A DNA stretch of 64,000 nucleotides from Segatella copri (GCF_019249795.2 NZ_CP156891.1:2760001-2824000), one strand, 5' to 3'. Counted from the first letter of the stretch, positions 37,012-46,344 are shown. Program-made: numbers and translations. Notes: generated from the sequence alone by a model not told the origin.

Positions 37012-38862
37012 ATGTTGGATTACAATCTTGAAAAACGTAGATTCGTTATCGGTGGAGTGGCCACAGCTATTGTGGTCATTTACATGATTCGTCTGTTTAC
37101 GCTTCAGATTATGAGTGACGACTACAAGAAGAATGCCGACAGTAATGCCTTCTTGAAGCATATTGAGTTTCCCGCCCGTGGTGCCATTTACGACCGTAAT
37201 GGTAAGCTGCTGGTATATAATCAGCCGTCTTACGACCTGATGGTGGTCATGAACGAGGAGAGCGGCAGGCTTGATACGATGGATTTCTGTAATTCGCTGG
37301 GTATCACGAAAGAGTTTTTTATCAAGCGAATGAACGATATCAAGGACCGCTCTAAAAATCCGGGCTATTCGCGCTATACCCAGCAGCTTTTTATGGGACA
37401 GTTGAGCGACCGGGATTTCAGTGTGTTCCAGGAGAAGATGTTCCGATTCCCCGGTTTCTATGTCCAGAAACGTACCGTCAGAGAATATACCTATCCTTAT
37501 GCTGCCCATGTGCTGGGTGATGTGGGTGAGGTTTCGCAAAGCGATATTGAAGATGATGACTACTATCAGGCTGGTGACTATATCGGAAAACTGGGTATCG
37601 AGAAGTTTTATGAGAAGCAGCTGCGTGGTGAGAAGGGTGTGAAGATCATGCTGAGAGATGCCCACGGAAGAATACAGGGTAGCTATCAGAATGGTAAACT
37701 CGACCGGAAGCCTGTGGCAGGAAAGGACTTGACGCTGGGATTGGATGTCAAGTTGCAAGCCTTGGGCGAACGTCTGCTCCAGGGTAAAATCGGCAGTATC
37801 GTTGCCATCGATCCTAGAACGGGCGATGTGCTGGCTATGGTTTCTTCTCCTTCTTACGATCCAAGACGTCTGGTGGGTAGAAACCGCGGTAAGATGCACA
37901 AGTGGCTCTCGCATAATCCTTGGAAACCGCTCCTGAACCGTAGTATTCAGGGTCAGTATCCTCCGGGTTCTACCTTTAAGACCAGCCAGGCGCTGACCTA
38001 TCTTACTGAAGGTATCATCACACCGGGAACAGCATTCCCATGTAATCATGGTTTCTCTTATAAGGGTCTGCATGTGGGCTGTCATGGTCACCCGTCGCCT
38101 ATTGCACTGGTTGATGCCATCAGTACCTCTTGTAACGGTTACTTCTGTTGGGGTCTTTACTATATGATAGGTAACCGCAAGAAGTATGGCAGCGTACAGA
38201 ATGCGATGACCGTATGGAAAGATTATATGGTGAGCATGGGATTCGGATATAAGTTGGGCATCGACTTGCCTGGCGAGAAACGCGGTCTGATTCCGAATGC
38301 ACAGTTCTATGATAAGGCTTATAATGGTTCATGGAACGGACTGACGGTAATCAGTATTTCTATCGGTCAGGGTGAGGTTAACCTCACGCCGTTGCAGATA
38401 GCTAACCTGGGTGCTACCATTGCCAACAGGGGATACTATTATGTGCCTCATGTAGTGAGAAAGGTAAAGGGCGAACCGCTTGATACGCTCTATACCCGAC
38501 GCCATTATACCAAGGCTTCCCGCCGGGCTTACGACTATGTGGTAGCCGGTATGAGAAGTTCGGCGCTGAAGGGAACCTGTAAGATGCTCGGCCGCTACGA
38601 TTTCGAACCTTGCGGCAAGACGGGTACGGCACAGAACCGTGGCCATGACCACTCTGTATTCATGGGCTTTGCTCCGATGAACAACCCGAAGATTGCCATT
38701 GCCGTGTATGTAGAGAATGGTGGTTGGGGTGCTGACTATGGTGTGCCTATCGGTGGTCTGATGATGGAACAGTATCTCAAGGGTAAGTTATCTCCTGATT
38801 CTGAGCATAGGGCTGCAGAGATGCAGGCCCGTAGAATCGCCTACGGATTAAGCAGTAGATAG
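37012..38862 (+). CDS. mrdA: Penicillin-binding protein 2 (elongation transpeptidase)
   Basis: A 616-residue class B PBP that cross-links peptidoglycan during side-wall growth. It has an N-terminal membrane helix (VATAIVVIYMIRLFTLQI), the dimerisation domain (from FPARGAIYDRNGKLL) and the transpeptidase domain with active-site Ser320 in STFK, SCN (STSCNGYF) and KTG (536-538). It follows mreD by 63 bp and precedes rodA by 24 bp, as in the standard elongasome operon. Confidence 0.95.
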   Translation: MLDYNLEKRRFVIGGVATAIVVIYMIRLFTLQIMSDDYKKNADSNAFLKHIEFPARGAIYDRNGKLLVYNQPSYDLMVVMNEESGRLDTMDFCNSLGITKEFFIKRMNDIKDRSKNPGYSRYTQQLFMGQLSDRDFSVFQEKMFRFPGFYVQKRTVREYTYPYAAHVLGDVGEVSQSDIEDDDYYQAGDYIGKLGIEKFYEKQLRGEKGVKIMLRDAHGRIQGSYQNGKLDRKPVAGKDLTLGLDVKLQALGERLLQGKIGSIVAIDPRTGDVLAMVSSPSYDPRRLVGRNRGKMHKWLSHNPWKPLLNRSIQGQYPPGSTFKTSQALTYLTEGIITPGTAFPCNHGFSYKGLHVGCHGHPSPIALVDAISTSCNGYFCWGLYYMIGNRKKYGSVQNAMTVWKDYMVSMGFGYKLGIDLPGEKRGLIPNAQFYDKAYNGSWNGLTVISISIGQGEVNLTPLQIANLGATIANRGYYYVPHVVRKVKGEPLDTLYTRRHYTKASRRAYDYVVAGMRSSALKGTCKMLGRYDFEPCGKTGTAQNRGHDHSVFMGFAPMNNPKIAIAVYVENGGWGADYGVPIGGLMMEQYLKGKLSPDSEHRAAEMQARRIAYGLSSR

Positions 38863-38867
38863 TTTTC

Positions 38868-38888
38868 AGTTAATAGTTTATAGATTAT
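38868..38888 (+). repeat. Short tandem heptamer run between PBP2 and rodA
   Basis: Near-heptameric units (AGTTTTC, AGTTAAT, AGTTTAT, AGATTAT) start right after the PBP2 stop and end at the rodA start. They resemble the longer heptamer runs at 57356 and 42289. Confidence 0.5.
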
Positions 38889-40350
38889 GATCGATAATAA
38901 ACAACCTAGTGTGCTTGCTTCACTTGACTGGTGGACGATAGGTATTTATCTGGTACTCCTCATCTTCGGATGGGTGAGCGTCTGTGGAGCCAGCTATAAC
39001 TATGGTGACAACGAGATATTCAGTCTGGGTGCCCGCTCGGGTATGCAGATTATATGGATTGGCACATCCATAGCACTGGGATTGGTAATCCTGCTGCTTG
39101 ATGACCGGTTTTACGATACCTTCTCGTATGTCATCTATGGCGTCCTGATACTCTTGCTCTTTGCTACGATATTCAATCCGCATAGCATCAAGGGTTCCCA
39201 CTCCTGGCTGGTGTTGGGACCGCTCCGACTGCAACCGGCTGAGTTTGGTAAGTTTGCTACGGCTCTGGCGGTAGCCAAGTTTATGTCAAGCTATGGTTTC
39301 AGTATGCAGAACCTGAAGCATTTCATGGCAGCCGTAGGCATTATCGTTCTGCCGATGCTCTGTATTGTAGGTCAGCGCGAAACGGGTTCTGCCCTGGTTT
39401 ATCTTTCATTCTTCCTCATGCTTTACCGCGAAGGAATGCCGGGTGCCATTCTCTTTACCGGCGTGTCGATGGTGGCTTACTTCGTAGTGGGTGTGAAGTA
39501 TGAGAACGTGATGATGTGGGATACCTATACTTCTGTGGGTAAGTTTGTAGTGCTTCTGCTGGTGCAGATTTTTACGGCTGGCATGGTGAACTCCTATACG
39601 GGCGATAGGAAACAGGCACTGATGATCCTTGCCTATTCGGTAGGCATTACGCTGCTCTTCGTGCTCTTTTCTACCTATGTCATTCCGTTCGACATTGTGT
39701 GGATCCAACTCTTCCTGTGTGCTATGCTCATCGGATTCCTGGTTTATCAGGGACTGAGAACCCGGTTCCGGAATTACTTCCTCATCTCAATCTTTTCGTT
39801 GGGAAGTATCGCTTTCTTCTATTCTGCCGATTATGTGTTGAATCATGTGATGGAACCTCATCAGAGAGTGCGTATCAACGTACTGCTGGGACTGGATGAA
39901 GATTTGGCAGGTGCGGGATATAACGTGCATCAGAGTGAGATTGCCATTGGTTCCGGCGGACTTCAGGGCAAAGGTTTCCTCAATGGAACGCAGACCAAAC
40001 TGAAGTTCGTGCCTGAGCAGGATACAGACTTTATCTTCTGTACGGTAGGCGAGGAGGAAGGTTTCCTCGGTTCGGCAGGCGTGCTGCTGCTTTTCCTGGC
40101 TTTGATATTGCGGTTGATGCATCTGGCTGAGCGGCAACCTTATAAATTCGGGCGTATCTACGGCTATTGTGTCCTGTCGGTATTCCTCTTCCATCTGTTT
40201 ATTAATGTGGGAATGGTGTTGGGTTTAACACCGGTTATCGGTATTCCGCTGCCGTTCTTCAGTTATGGTGGCAGTTCGTTATGGGGATTCACCATCCTTC
40301 TTTTCATCTTCTTAAGAATTGATGCGGGAAGGAACTTAGTGAGAAGTTAA
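38887..40350 (+). CDS. rodA: Rod shape-determining protein RodA (SEDS glycosyltransferase)
   Basis: A 487-residue polytopic SEDS protein that polymerises lipid II into glycan strands with PBP2. Many membrane helices are visible. Family motifs are KGSHSWLVLGPLRLQPAEFGK and the C-terminal GLTPVIGIPLPFFSYGGSSL. It is longer than E. coli RodA (about 370) because of an added loop region, which is usual in Bacteroidetes. It closes the elongasome cluster; a strong terminator follows. Confidence 0.95.
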   Translation: MIDNKQPSVLASLDWWTIGIYLVLLIFGWVSVCGASYNYGDNEIFSLGARSGMQIIWIGTSIALGLVILLLDDRFYDTFSYVIYGVLILLLFATIFNPHSIKGSHSWLVLGPLRLQPAEFGKFATALAVAKFMSSYGFSMQNLKHFMAAVGIIVLPMLCIVGQRETGSALVYLSFFLMLYREGMPGAILFTGVSMVAYFVVGVKYENVMMWDTYTSVGKFVVLLLVQIFTAGMVNSYTGDRKQALMILAYSVGITLLFVLFSTYVIPFDIVWIQLFLCAMLIGFLVYQGLRTRFRNYFLISIFSLGSIAFFYSADYVLNHVMEPHQRVRINVLLGLDEDLAGAGYNVHQSEIAIGSGGLQGKGFLNGTQTKLKFVPEQDTDFIFCTVGEEEGFLGSAGVLLLFLALILRLMHLAERQPYKFGRIYGYCVLSVFLFHLFINVGMVLGLTPVIGIPLPFFSYGGSSLWGFTILLFIFLRIDAGRNLVRS

Positions 40351-40396
40351 AAAAAAGAGTGAACAGATTGTTGATGAATCTGTTCACTCTTTTTTT
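40351..40396. terminator. Bidirectional terminator between rodA and gldH
   Basis: A long stem built of GAGTGAACAGATT and AATCTGTTCACTC, flanked by A and T runs, lies between the convergent rodA and gldH genes. Confidence 0.9.
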
Positions 40397-40877
40397 ATTG
40401 TATCTTTGAAATCTTGATGCCGATGTCACTCACACCGGGCAGGATTTCTCTTTTCATATCATGTCTGATGGCTACGTGTATGGAATCGCCCTGATGCATC
40501 TGATAGATGTTGATAGGGAAGTTATACTGATAGTAGCTGATACCCTGTCCTTTGCTCACGCCGTTGTTGTCAATCAGCTGGCAGTTGACCGTATCTATCT
40601 TGCATTCGCCAGGTATCTTTCTGTTTCGGTGATAAACCGTCTGTTCTACGATGAGCGTAAGTCCCATGAACGGGTAGGCACCTGTAATGCGAAGTCCTAG
40701 GCTTTGTTTGTAATGCCCGGGCTCGAGTAGAGGTGATACTTCGAATGATAGGGTGTCGTTCTTCTCCCATCCTGCAATCGGTGTATGGGCATACTCATCG
40801 TATACGGTCGAACCGCTGCAGGCAGAGAGAATGTGAACAATCGCTGTCAAAACGATGAAATAAACAGTCTTTTTCAT
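40395..40877 (-). CDS. gldH: Gliding-motility-type lipoprotein GldH
   Basis: A 160-residue lipoprotein (signal ending HILSAC, Cys about residue 20) with the GldH family pattern GWEKNDTLSFEV and PINIYQMHQGDSIHVAIRHDMKRE. GldH is needed for gliding in Flavobacterium, but it is also widespread in non-gliding Bacteroidales, where its job is unknown; cell-envelope work is likely. It is the last gene of the minus-strand run metF, holB, ricT, gldH (gap to ricT 20 bp). Confidence 0.85.
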   Translation of the reverse strand: MKKTVYFIVLTAIVHILSACSGSTVYDEYAHTPIAGWEKNDTLSFEVSPLLEPGHYKQSLGLRITGAYPFMGLTLIVEQTVYHRNRKIPGECKIDTVNCQLIDNNGVSKGQGISYYQYNFPINIYQMHQGDSIHVAIRHDMKREILPGVSDIGIKISKIQ

Positions 40878-40897
40878 CTTTTTCTAGCTCCTATTCT

Positions 40898-42283
40898 TTA
40901 TTCTTGTGGGGCGTTATTGCCTTGTGGGGCGTTGCCATTCTGAGGGGTGTTGTTACCTTGCGGCTTGTTTCCACCCTGTGGTTTGTTTCCCTTGTTAGGT
41001 CGTCTGTCGTTTCTTGGCTGGCGGTTGTCACCCTTAGGATGATTGCCCTGATTACGGTTGTCGCGGCGCTGGTTGTTTGACTTGCCTTCATTCTTCTGAG
41101 GTTTGTTGTCGCCATTCTGCGCGCGGTTCTCGTTCTTCTGCGACTTGTTGTCTCCCTCCTGCTGGCGAGGTCCCTTGTTCTTATTGTTCTTCTTCTTCTT
41201 CTTTTTCTTAGCCTTGTCAAAGCGGCTCAAATCAGCTTCGGCAAGCAGGTCGGTTGGCTTGGCTACAGGTTTTGCCTTACCGTCTTCCAGCAGACTCAAT
41301 GGCTTCTCGCCCTGACGGTTCATTTCGATGATAGCCTTGGCACGCTCGATGCTGATGGTTTCGAGGTTGGAAGCAAGGTTCTTGTCAGAAGAGTAGGTGA
41401 TAAGACCTGCCAGGATATCCACCTTGAACTGATGGAAATCACCGTCGGCAGTCTGCAGTACGGCATCCTTAGGAGGCAACTTTCTGCTAGCCTCTACATA
41501 GCTGTCTACCTCGTAGTTGAGACAGCACTTCAGTTTGGCGCACATACCGGCAAGTTTCTGAGGATTCAGAGAGATGTCCTGGTAGCGTGCTGCATTGGTG
41601 CTAACGCTGATGAAGTTCTTCATCCAGGTAGCGCAGCAGAGTTCTCTGCCGCAAGGACCCGTTCCACCGATGCGGCCTGCTTCCTGTCTCGCACCGATCT
41701 GTTTCATCTCAATGCGCACATGGAAGGTATCGGCAAGAACCTTGATGAGCTGGCGGAAGTCCACACGTTCGTCAGCGATGTAATAGAAGATAGCCTTGTT
41801 GCCGTCTCCCTGATATTCTACATCACCTATTTTCATCTTCAGTCCGAGATCTTTGGCTATCTGGCGGCTCTGGATCATGGTGCCGTGTTCACGGCTCTTA
41901 GCCTCCTTGCATTTGTCAAGATCCACCTGTTTGGCGATACGGTAGATACGCTTGATATCATCCTGCGACTTGAGGTTTGCCTTCTTAATCTGAAGTTTTA
42001 CCAGTCTTCCGGTCAGCGTAACCACACCGATGTCGTGACCCGGGTTAGCCTCTACCGCCACTATATCGCCCTTCTTCAGGTCGAGGTTATTCACATTGTG
42101 GTAATATCCCTTACGGGTATTCTTGAACTGTACCTCCACGAGGTCAGTACTTTCTGCATTGCCGGGTACATCGGCAAGCCAGTCGTATGTGTTGAGCTGT
42201 CTGTTCTGTCTTCCTACGCCCTTAGCGCACAGACCACGGTCGCAGCCGTTACACATCCTGAATTTCATATTTTTGTAATCCAC
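40898..42283 (-). CDS. ricT: RicT/PSP1-family protein with long basic low-complexity tail
   Basis: A 461-residue protein. The N-terminal about 320 residues are the PSP1 domain of the RicT (YaaT) type, with cysteines in MCNGCDRGLC, GPCGRELCCATW and CAKLKCCL that match iron-sulfur-binding members. In Bacillus, RicT is part of the RicAFT complex that acts on RNase Y-dependent mRNA processing; the role in Bacteroidetes is unknown. From about residue 365 the protein turns into a low-complexity tail rich in K, N, Q, R and G, beginning with a seven-lysine run and ending in repeats of PQGN type. Such a tail suggests RNA binding or disorder. holB lies 88 bp upstream, gldH 20 bp downstream. Confidence 0.85.
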   Translation of the reverse strand: MDYKNMKFRMCNGCDRGLCAKGVGRQNRQLNTYDWLADVPGNAESTDLVEVQFKNTRKGYYHNVNNLDLKKGDIVAVEANPGHDIGVVTLTGRLVKLQIKKANLKSQDDIKRIYRIAKQVDLDKCKEAKSREHGTMIQSRQIAKDLGLKMKIGDVEYQGDGNKAIFYYIADERVDFRQLIKVLADTFHVRIEMKQIGARQEAGRIGGTGPCGRELCCATWMKNFISVSTNAARYQDISLNPQKLAGMCAKLKCCLNYEVDSYVEASRKLPPKDAVLQTADGDFHQFKVDILAGLITYSSDKNLASNLETISIERAKAIIEMNRQGEKPLSLLEDGKAKPVAKPTDLLAEADLSRFDKAKKKKKKKNNKNKGPRQQEGDNKSQKNENRAQNGDNKPQKNEGKSNNQRRDNRNQGNHPKGDNRQPRNDRRPNKGNKPQGGNKPQGNNTPQNGNAPQGNNAPQE

Positions 42284-42288
42284 GATCG

Positions 42289-42378
42289 TCTAATTTATAA
42301 TGTCTAATTTATAATGTACAATGAATAATGACCAGGCATCTGCCCCGTTATTCATTTGAATTCTTCACTCTTCACTTC
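42289..42378. repeat. Tandem heptamers with inverted arms between holB and ricT
   Basis: Six heptamers in a row (TCTAATT, TATAATG, TCTAATT, TATAATG, TACAATG, AATAATG; 42289-42330) are followed by a complementary segment: AATGAATAATG (42320-42330) pairs with CGTTATTCATT (42346-42356) except one wobble. CTTCACT heptamers follow at 42363-42376. The hairpin would form in the RNA between two co-directional genes. Confidence 0.75.
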
Positions 42379-43484
42379 CTTAGCAGGAGTACGATGATTT
42401 TGAGCGCCATATCGAAGAAAACGATTTTGGCATTGGCATTTTGCGAAATCATGCGCTTGCTGTCTTCGAAGAGGTTGGAGATGTCAATGATGTTTGCCTC
42501 GTTGATGAAGCGGGCAAAGTTCTTGGCAAAGTTCTCCTCATCCTGCGTCATGTAGCTCAGTTCTGGATTCCGGAAGTTGTACATGAAACTTTCTCTGAGC
42601 ATGTGCATGAAGTAGTCGAGCATGCGTTTCTGCTTTTCTCTTCCGAAGGTGGCAATCACATCGGTCCACTTCTTGAGGTCACCTATCTTGCGCATGTAAG
42701 CCAGTCGCATCAGCATGATGAACATGTCGAGATGCTGCCGGTTTTCATTTCCTGCATCCAGTTCTTCGAGTGCGAGGTTCCAGTTGCCGTTGGCGATACG
42801 GGCTATGCGGTGTGCCATGTCTGGCTCCAGCGCTCTCCGTTCCGTCAGCGCTTTTTCCATCTCAGCGGTTTCTATCTTCTTGAAGTCGATACGCTGTGTA
42901 CGACTTCTGATGGTTTCGAGCAGCAGTTCCGGATTCTCGCTTACCAGCAGGAACACCGTCTGGCGTGGCGGCTCCTCCAGCAGTTTCAGTATCTTGTTGG
43001 CACTCTGTATGTTCATACGTTCCGGGAGCCATATCAGACTTATCTTATATCCGCCCTGACTCGACATCATCATCAGCTCGTGAGAGATGGCATCGGTTTC
43101 TTCGGCAGTGATGATAGCCTGTTTGTTATAGTCGGCATCCGTCTTGCCCATCTTCAGCATCCAGTCGCTAATCTGGATGTAGGGACCTTTAGAAAGCAGC
43201 AGCTCTCTCCATTCCTTGATGAAGTCGAGGCTCACCGGTTTGTGTTCGCTGCCCATATTGGCGGTCTTGATGGTAGGAAAGGTGAAGTGGAGATCCGGAT
43301 GTTCCCATTTCCTGAGCATCGGTGAATCGCCCAGAAGATAGCTGGCAAAAGCCAGTGCCATCGCCAGTTTGCCGCAACCCTGCGGGCCGCAGAACATCAG
43401 CGCATGGGGCAAACGGTTCTCCTGAACCATCTCCATGAGCCGGTTCCATACTTCTTGCTGACCTATAACTTCATTTCTTTGCAT
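42372..43484 (-). CDS. holB: DNA polymerase III subunit delta' (clamp loader)
   Basis: A 370-residue AAA+ clamp-loader subunit. It has a P-loop-like GPQGCGKLAMALAFA near residue 34, a sensor region with EPPRQTVFLLVSENPELLLETIRSR (the SRC-like arginine region) and a C-terminal helical collar. Delta' works with delta, tau/gamma to load the sliding clamp. The zinc-binding cysteine module of E. coli delta' is missing here. The start codon directly abuts the metF stop, so translation is probably coupled. Confidence 0.88.
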   Translation of the reverse strand: MQRNEVIGQQEVWNRLMEMVQENRLPHALMFCGPQGCGKLAMALAFASYLLGDSPMLRKWEHPDLHFTFPTIKTANMGSEHKPVSLDFIKEWRELLLSKGPYIQISDWMLKMGKTDADYNKQAIITAEETDAISHELMMMSSQGGYKISLIWLPERMNIQSANKILKLLEEPPRQTVFLLVSENPELLLETIRSRTQRIDFKKIETAEMEKALTERRALEPDMAHRIARIANGNWNLALEELDAGNENRQHLDMFIMLMRLAYMRKIGDLKKWTDVIATFGREKQKRMLDYFMHMLRESFMYNFRNPELSYMTQDEENFAKNFARFINEANIIDISNLFEDSKRMISQNANAKIVFFDMALKIIVLLLRK

Positions 43485-44441
43485 TTAAAACAGTATTTTT
43501 GCTATTTGCTTGACGCTGTCTACAGCCGATACGGTGAAGAAGTGAACATTTTTGTAACCATGTTCGAAGAGATCTTGCACCTGAGCGGTAGTCCACTCGA
43601 TACCGAGCTGCTTGGCATCTTCGTCAGTTTTACATTTCAATACCTCCTGTGCGAGTTCTTCAGGAATATCGCAGTGGAAGGTTTTCGGCACTACTGTGAG
43701 CTGGCTCAACTTGGCGAAAGGCTTGATGGCAGGAATGATAGGAATGGTTACGCCTATCTGCCGAGCCTTTTCAACGAAAGCATAGAACTTCTCGTTGTCG
43801 TAGAAGAGCTGGGTAACGGCATACGCTGCGCCCAACTGTTGTTTCTCCAGCAGATGCTGCATATCCATTTCGAGGTTTGGCGCCTCTTCATGTTTCTCCG
43901 GATAGCAGGCTACACCGCAGCAGAACTTGTCGCCCGGGTGCTTGATGGGTGTGCCGTCAAAGAAGAAACCATCGTTAAACTGATTCACCTGCTTCAGGAG
44001 GTCGGTGGCATGGGTATGACCGTTCTCGGTTGGTGTAAACTGCCGGTCTTCTTTCGCCTTGTCTCCTCGCAGAACGAGAATGTTGCTGATGCCCAGAAAC
44101 TGGAGGTCGAGCAGTTCGTACTCGATGTCTTCCTTCGTAGCACCGCTGCAGATAATATGAGGGATGACAGGTATGTCGTACTTATTCTGTATAGCGCCTG
44201 CGATGGCCACGGTGCCCGGGCGGCGGCGCACACGCTGGCGAGTGAGGAGACCGTTTTCCAGTTCCTTGTATACATACTCGCTATGGTGCGTAGTGATGTT
44301 GATAAAGCGAGGACCAAACTCGCTCAGCGCATCGATGGTACGGAAGAGTGCTGCTGTTCCGTTACCTTTCAGCGGAGGTAAAACCTCGAACGAAAAGCCT
44401 CGCTTATCGCCCTGCTGATGTAGAAAATCTGCTATGTTCAT
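43485..44441 (-). CDS. metF: 5,10-methylenetetrahydrofolate reductase
   Basis: A 318-residue TIM-barrel flavoenzyme that reduces methylene-THF to methyl-THF for methionine synthesis. Family motifs are FSFEVLPPLKG at the start, FINITTHHSEYVYKE, ILVLRGD, CGVACYPEKHEEAPN and AAYAVTQLFYDNEKFYAFV. It is first in the run metF, holB, ricT, gldH. A -7-like element (TAAATTTG, minus strand, 44484-44477) lies 36 bp upstream. Confidence 0.94.
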   Translation of the reverse strand: MNIADFLHQQGDKRGFSFEVLPPLKGNGTAALFRTIDALSEFGPRFINITTHHSEYVYKELENGLLTRQRVRRRPGTVAIAGAIQNKYDIPVIPHIICSGATKEDIEYELLDLQFLGISNILVLRGDKAKEDRQFTPTENGHTHATDLLKQVNQFNDGFFFDGTPIKHPGDKFCCGVACYPEKHEEAPNLEMDMQHLLEKQQLGAAYAVTQLFYDNEKFYAFVEKARQIGVTIPIIPAIKPFAKLSQLTVVPKTFHCDIPEELAQEVLKCKTDEDAKQLGIEWTTAQVQDLFEHGYKNVHFFTVSAVDSVKQIAKILF

Positions 44442-44476
44442 ATTACCTAAATTCTATGTTTCTTCTTATTTTGGTG

Positions 44477-44484
44477 CAAATTTA
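44477..44484 (-). promoter_or_regulatory. -7 element of metF operon
   Basis: Minus-strand TAAATTTG fits the Bacteroidetes -7 consensus. The -33 element is weak. The leader would be about 30 nt. Confidence 0.5.
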
Positions 44485-44647
44485 CAAAAAAAATAGGGGA
44501 AAACCGCATGTTGAACGTAATATTTATAAAGAAAAAACGTATATTATTAGGTGGAGATTGATTTTTGGCATGAAAAAGAAGATTTCCTGCCGGTAAATGC
44601 TACGCTATTCTACAGAAAAGTGATTAAAATTTAAACCTAAAAAAATA

Positions 44648-46099
44648 ATGGAACAAAAACAAACAGGCTCTAGAGCCTATCTTATTTCAATTGTGATGGT
44701 AGCCGTTTTGGGCGGCTTGCTTTTCGGTTATGATACCGCGGTAATCTCGGGAGCCGAGAAGGGTTTGCAGGCATTCTTCATGGGTGCTGAGGATTTCACT
44801 TATACCGATTTCTGGCATGGATTCACTTCTTCCAGTGCTCTGATTGGTTGTATCATCGGTTCGGCGCTTTCGGGTGTGCTGGCTTCTAACTGGGGCCGTA
44901 AGCGTTCGCTGATCTTTGCGGGTGTGATGTTCTTCATCTCTGCATGGGGATCTATGTGTCCTGAGTCTTTGGTGTTGCCAAAGGGCGAACCTAATCTTAC
45001 GCTTCTCATCGTGTTCAACCTCTATCGTGTGATTGGCGGTATCGGTGTGGGTCTGGCATCTGCTGTATGTCCGATGTATATCGGTGAGATTGCGCCTAGT
45101 AACATCCGTGGTATGTTGGTCAGCTGGAACCAGTTTGCCATCATCTTCGGTCAGCTGGTGGTTTATTTCGTCAACTTCTTCATTCTTGGCGATCATATTG
45201 CTCCTGCTATCCAGAGTGTGGGCAATGGTATGAACCAGATTCTGAATGGTGGCGAGGCTGCCTGGGCTATTGAAACCGGATGGCGCTATATGTTTGGTTC
45301 TGAGATGGTTCCTGCGGGTTTGTTTGCTCTGCTTATCTGCTTTGTTCCTGAGACTCCCCGTTATCTTGCCATGGTTGGTCAGGATGCGAAGGCTGAGCGT
45401 ATCCTGGCTCGCATCAATGGTGCTGAGGAGGCTAAGAAGATTTTGGATGACATCAAGAATACGGTTACAGAGAAGAAGGAGAAACTGCTTACTTACGGTG
45501 TGCTCTGTATCTTCGTAGGTGTGATGCTTTCTGTATTCCAGCAGGCTGTAGGTATCAATGCCGTGCTCTATTATGCTCCTCGTATCTATGAGGCTATGGG
45601 CTTTGACAATCCGATGGTATTGACCGTATTCAATGGTATCGTGAACCTCGGTTTCACCTGTGTAGCCATCTTTACGGTAGAGAAGTTGGGACGTAAGCCT
45701 TTGCTCATTACCGGTTCTCTGGGCATGGCATTGGGTGCCATCGGTGTAGCCATCACCTTCGGTAATCCTAATCTGCAGTTGTTGTGCATGGTATCCATCA
45801 TGGTTTATTCAGCATCATTCATGTTCTCTTGGGGACCAATCTGCTGGGTACTTATTGCCGAGGTATTCCCTAATACCATTCGTGGTGCTGCCGTAGCGAT
45901 TGCCGTAGCCTTCCAGTGGATTTTCAACTGGATTGTTTCTACCTCTTTCGTTCCGATGGCTAACAGCCTGGGCTATTGGTTCACCTATGGCCTGTATGGT
46001 GTTATCTGTATCCTCGCTGCCATCTTTGTATGGAAGCTCGTTCCTGAGACCAAGGGTAAGACACTGGAGGATATGACCAAGCTTTGGAAGAAAAACTAA
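44648..46099 (+). CDS. Sugar porter, MFS family (XylE-like H+ symporter)
   Basis: A 483-residue membrane protein with 12 predicted helices and sugar-porter signatures: GGLLFGYDTAVISG in TM1, GEIAPSNIRGMLVSWNQ after TM4, FQQAVGINAVLYYAP in TM7, and PETKGKTLED at the end. This family brings pentoses or hexoses into the cell with protons; XylE and GlcP are known relatives. The substrate cannot be told with certainty, although the QQAVGINAVLYY pattern is like XylE. It stands alone between metF (divergent) and a strong terminator. Confidence 0.9.
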   Translation: MEQKQTGSRAYLISIVMVAVLGGLLFGYDTAVISGAEKGLQAFFMGAEDFTYTDFWHGFTSSSALIGCIIGSALSGVLASNWGRKRSLIFAGVMFFISAWGSMCPESLVLPKGEPNLTLLIVFNLYRVIGGIGVGLASAVCPMYIGEIAPSNIRGMLVSWNQFAIIFGQLVVYFVNFFILGDHIAPAIQSVGNGMNQILNGGEAAWAIETGWRYMFGSEMVPAGLFALLICFVPETPRYLAMVGQDAKAERILARINGAEEAKKILDDIKNTVTEKKEKLLTYGVLCIFVGVMLSVFQQAVGINAVLYYAPRIYEAMGFDNPMVLTVFNGIVNLGFTCVAIFTVEKLGRKPLLITGSLGMALGAIGVAITFGNPNLQLLCMVSIMVYSASFMFSWGPICWVLIAEVFPNTIRGAAVAIAVAFQWIFNWIVSTSFVPMANSLGYWFTYGLYGVICILAAIFVWKLVPETKGKTLEDMTKLWKKN

Positions 46100-46120
46100 G
46101 TTCTTATTCTGTGAAATATC

Positions 46121-46165
46121 AAGACCGCCAGGTGTAGAAAGAAACGCCTGGCGGTCTTTCTTTAT
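46121..46165. terminator. Terminator of the sugar porter gene
   Basis: The 11-bp stem AGACCGCCAGG/CCTGGCGGTCT (46122-46132 and 46146-46156) has a T-rich tail. It overlaps the decayed end of the minus-strand DUF4248 gene. Confidence 0.88.
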
Positions 46166-46171
46166 GCCCCC

Positions 46172-46291
46172 GGCTTCGCAACGCTTAATCCATACCATGA
46201 TATGACGGCGCGCTGTCGCCCCGTCGGTTGTGTCGGGAAAGTAGGGCAGACCCAGCTCGGTCTTGCTGTACATACGTTGGGAATAATTCAT
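46172..46291 (-). pseudogene. Truncated DUF4248-family gene
   Basis: The frame from ATG (46291, minus strand) begins MNYSQRMYSKTELGLPYFP and continues to HIMVWIKRCEA, the N-terminal half of DUF4248 proteins of Bacteroidales as I recall them. The homology stops near 46172, and the frame then runs antisense through the sugar porter terminator and coding region. An intact promoter remains upstream. DUF4248 genes are typically divergent partners of HU-like/amidase cassettes, and the neighbour downstream is exactly such a cassette. Confidence 0.65.
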
Positions 46292-46313
46292 AAGCTTTAT
46301 ATTTTTTATGATG

Positions 46314-46344
46314 CAAAAGTAATATTAATTTCAGACTTATGCAA
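46314..46344 (-). promoter_or_regulatory. Promoter of the truncated DUF4248 gene
   Basis: Minus strand: TTG (46344-46342), a 20-nt spacer, TACTTTTG (46321-46314), with ATG at 46291. The promoter is intact although the gene is truncated. Confidence 0.75.
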
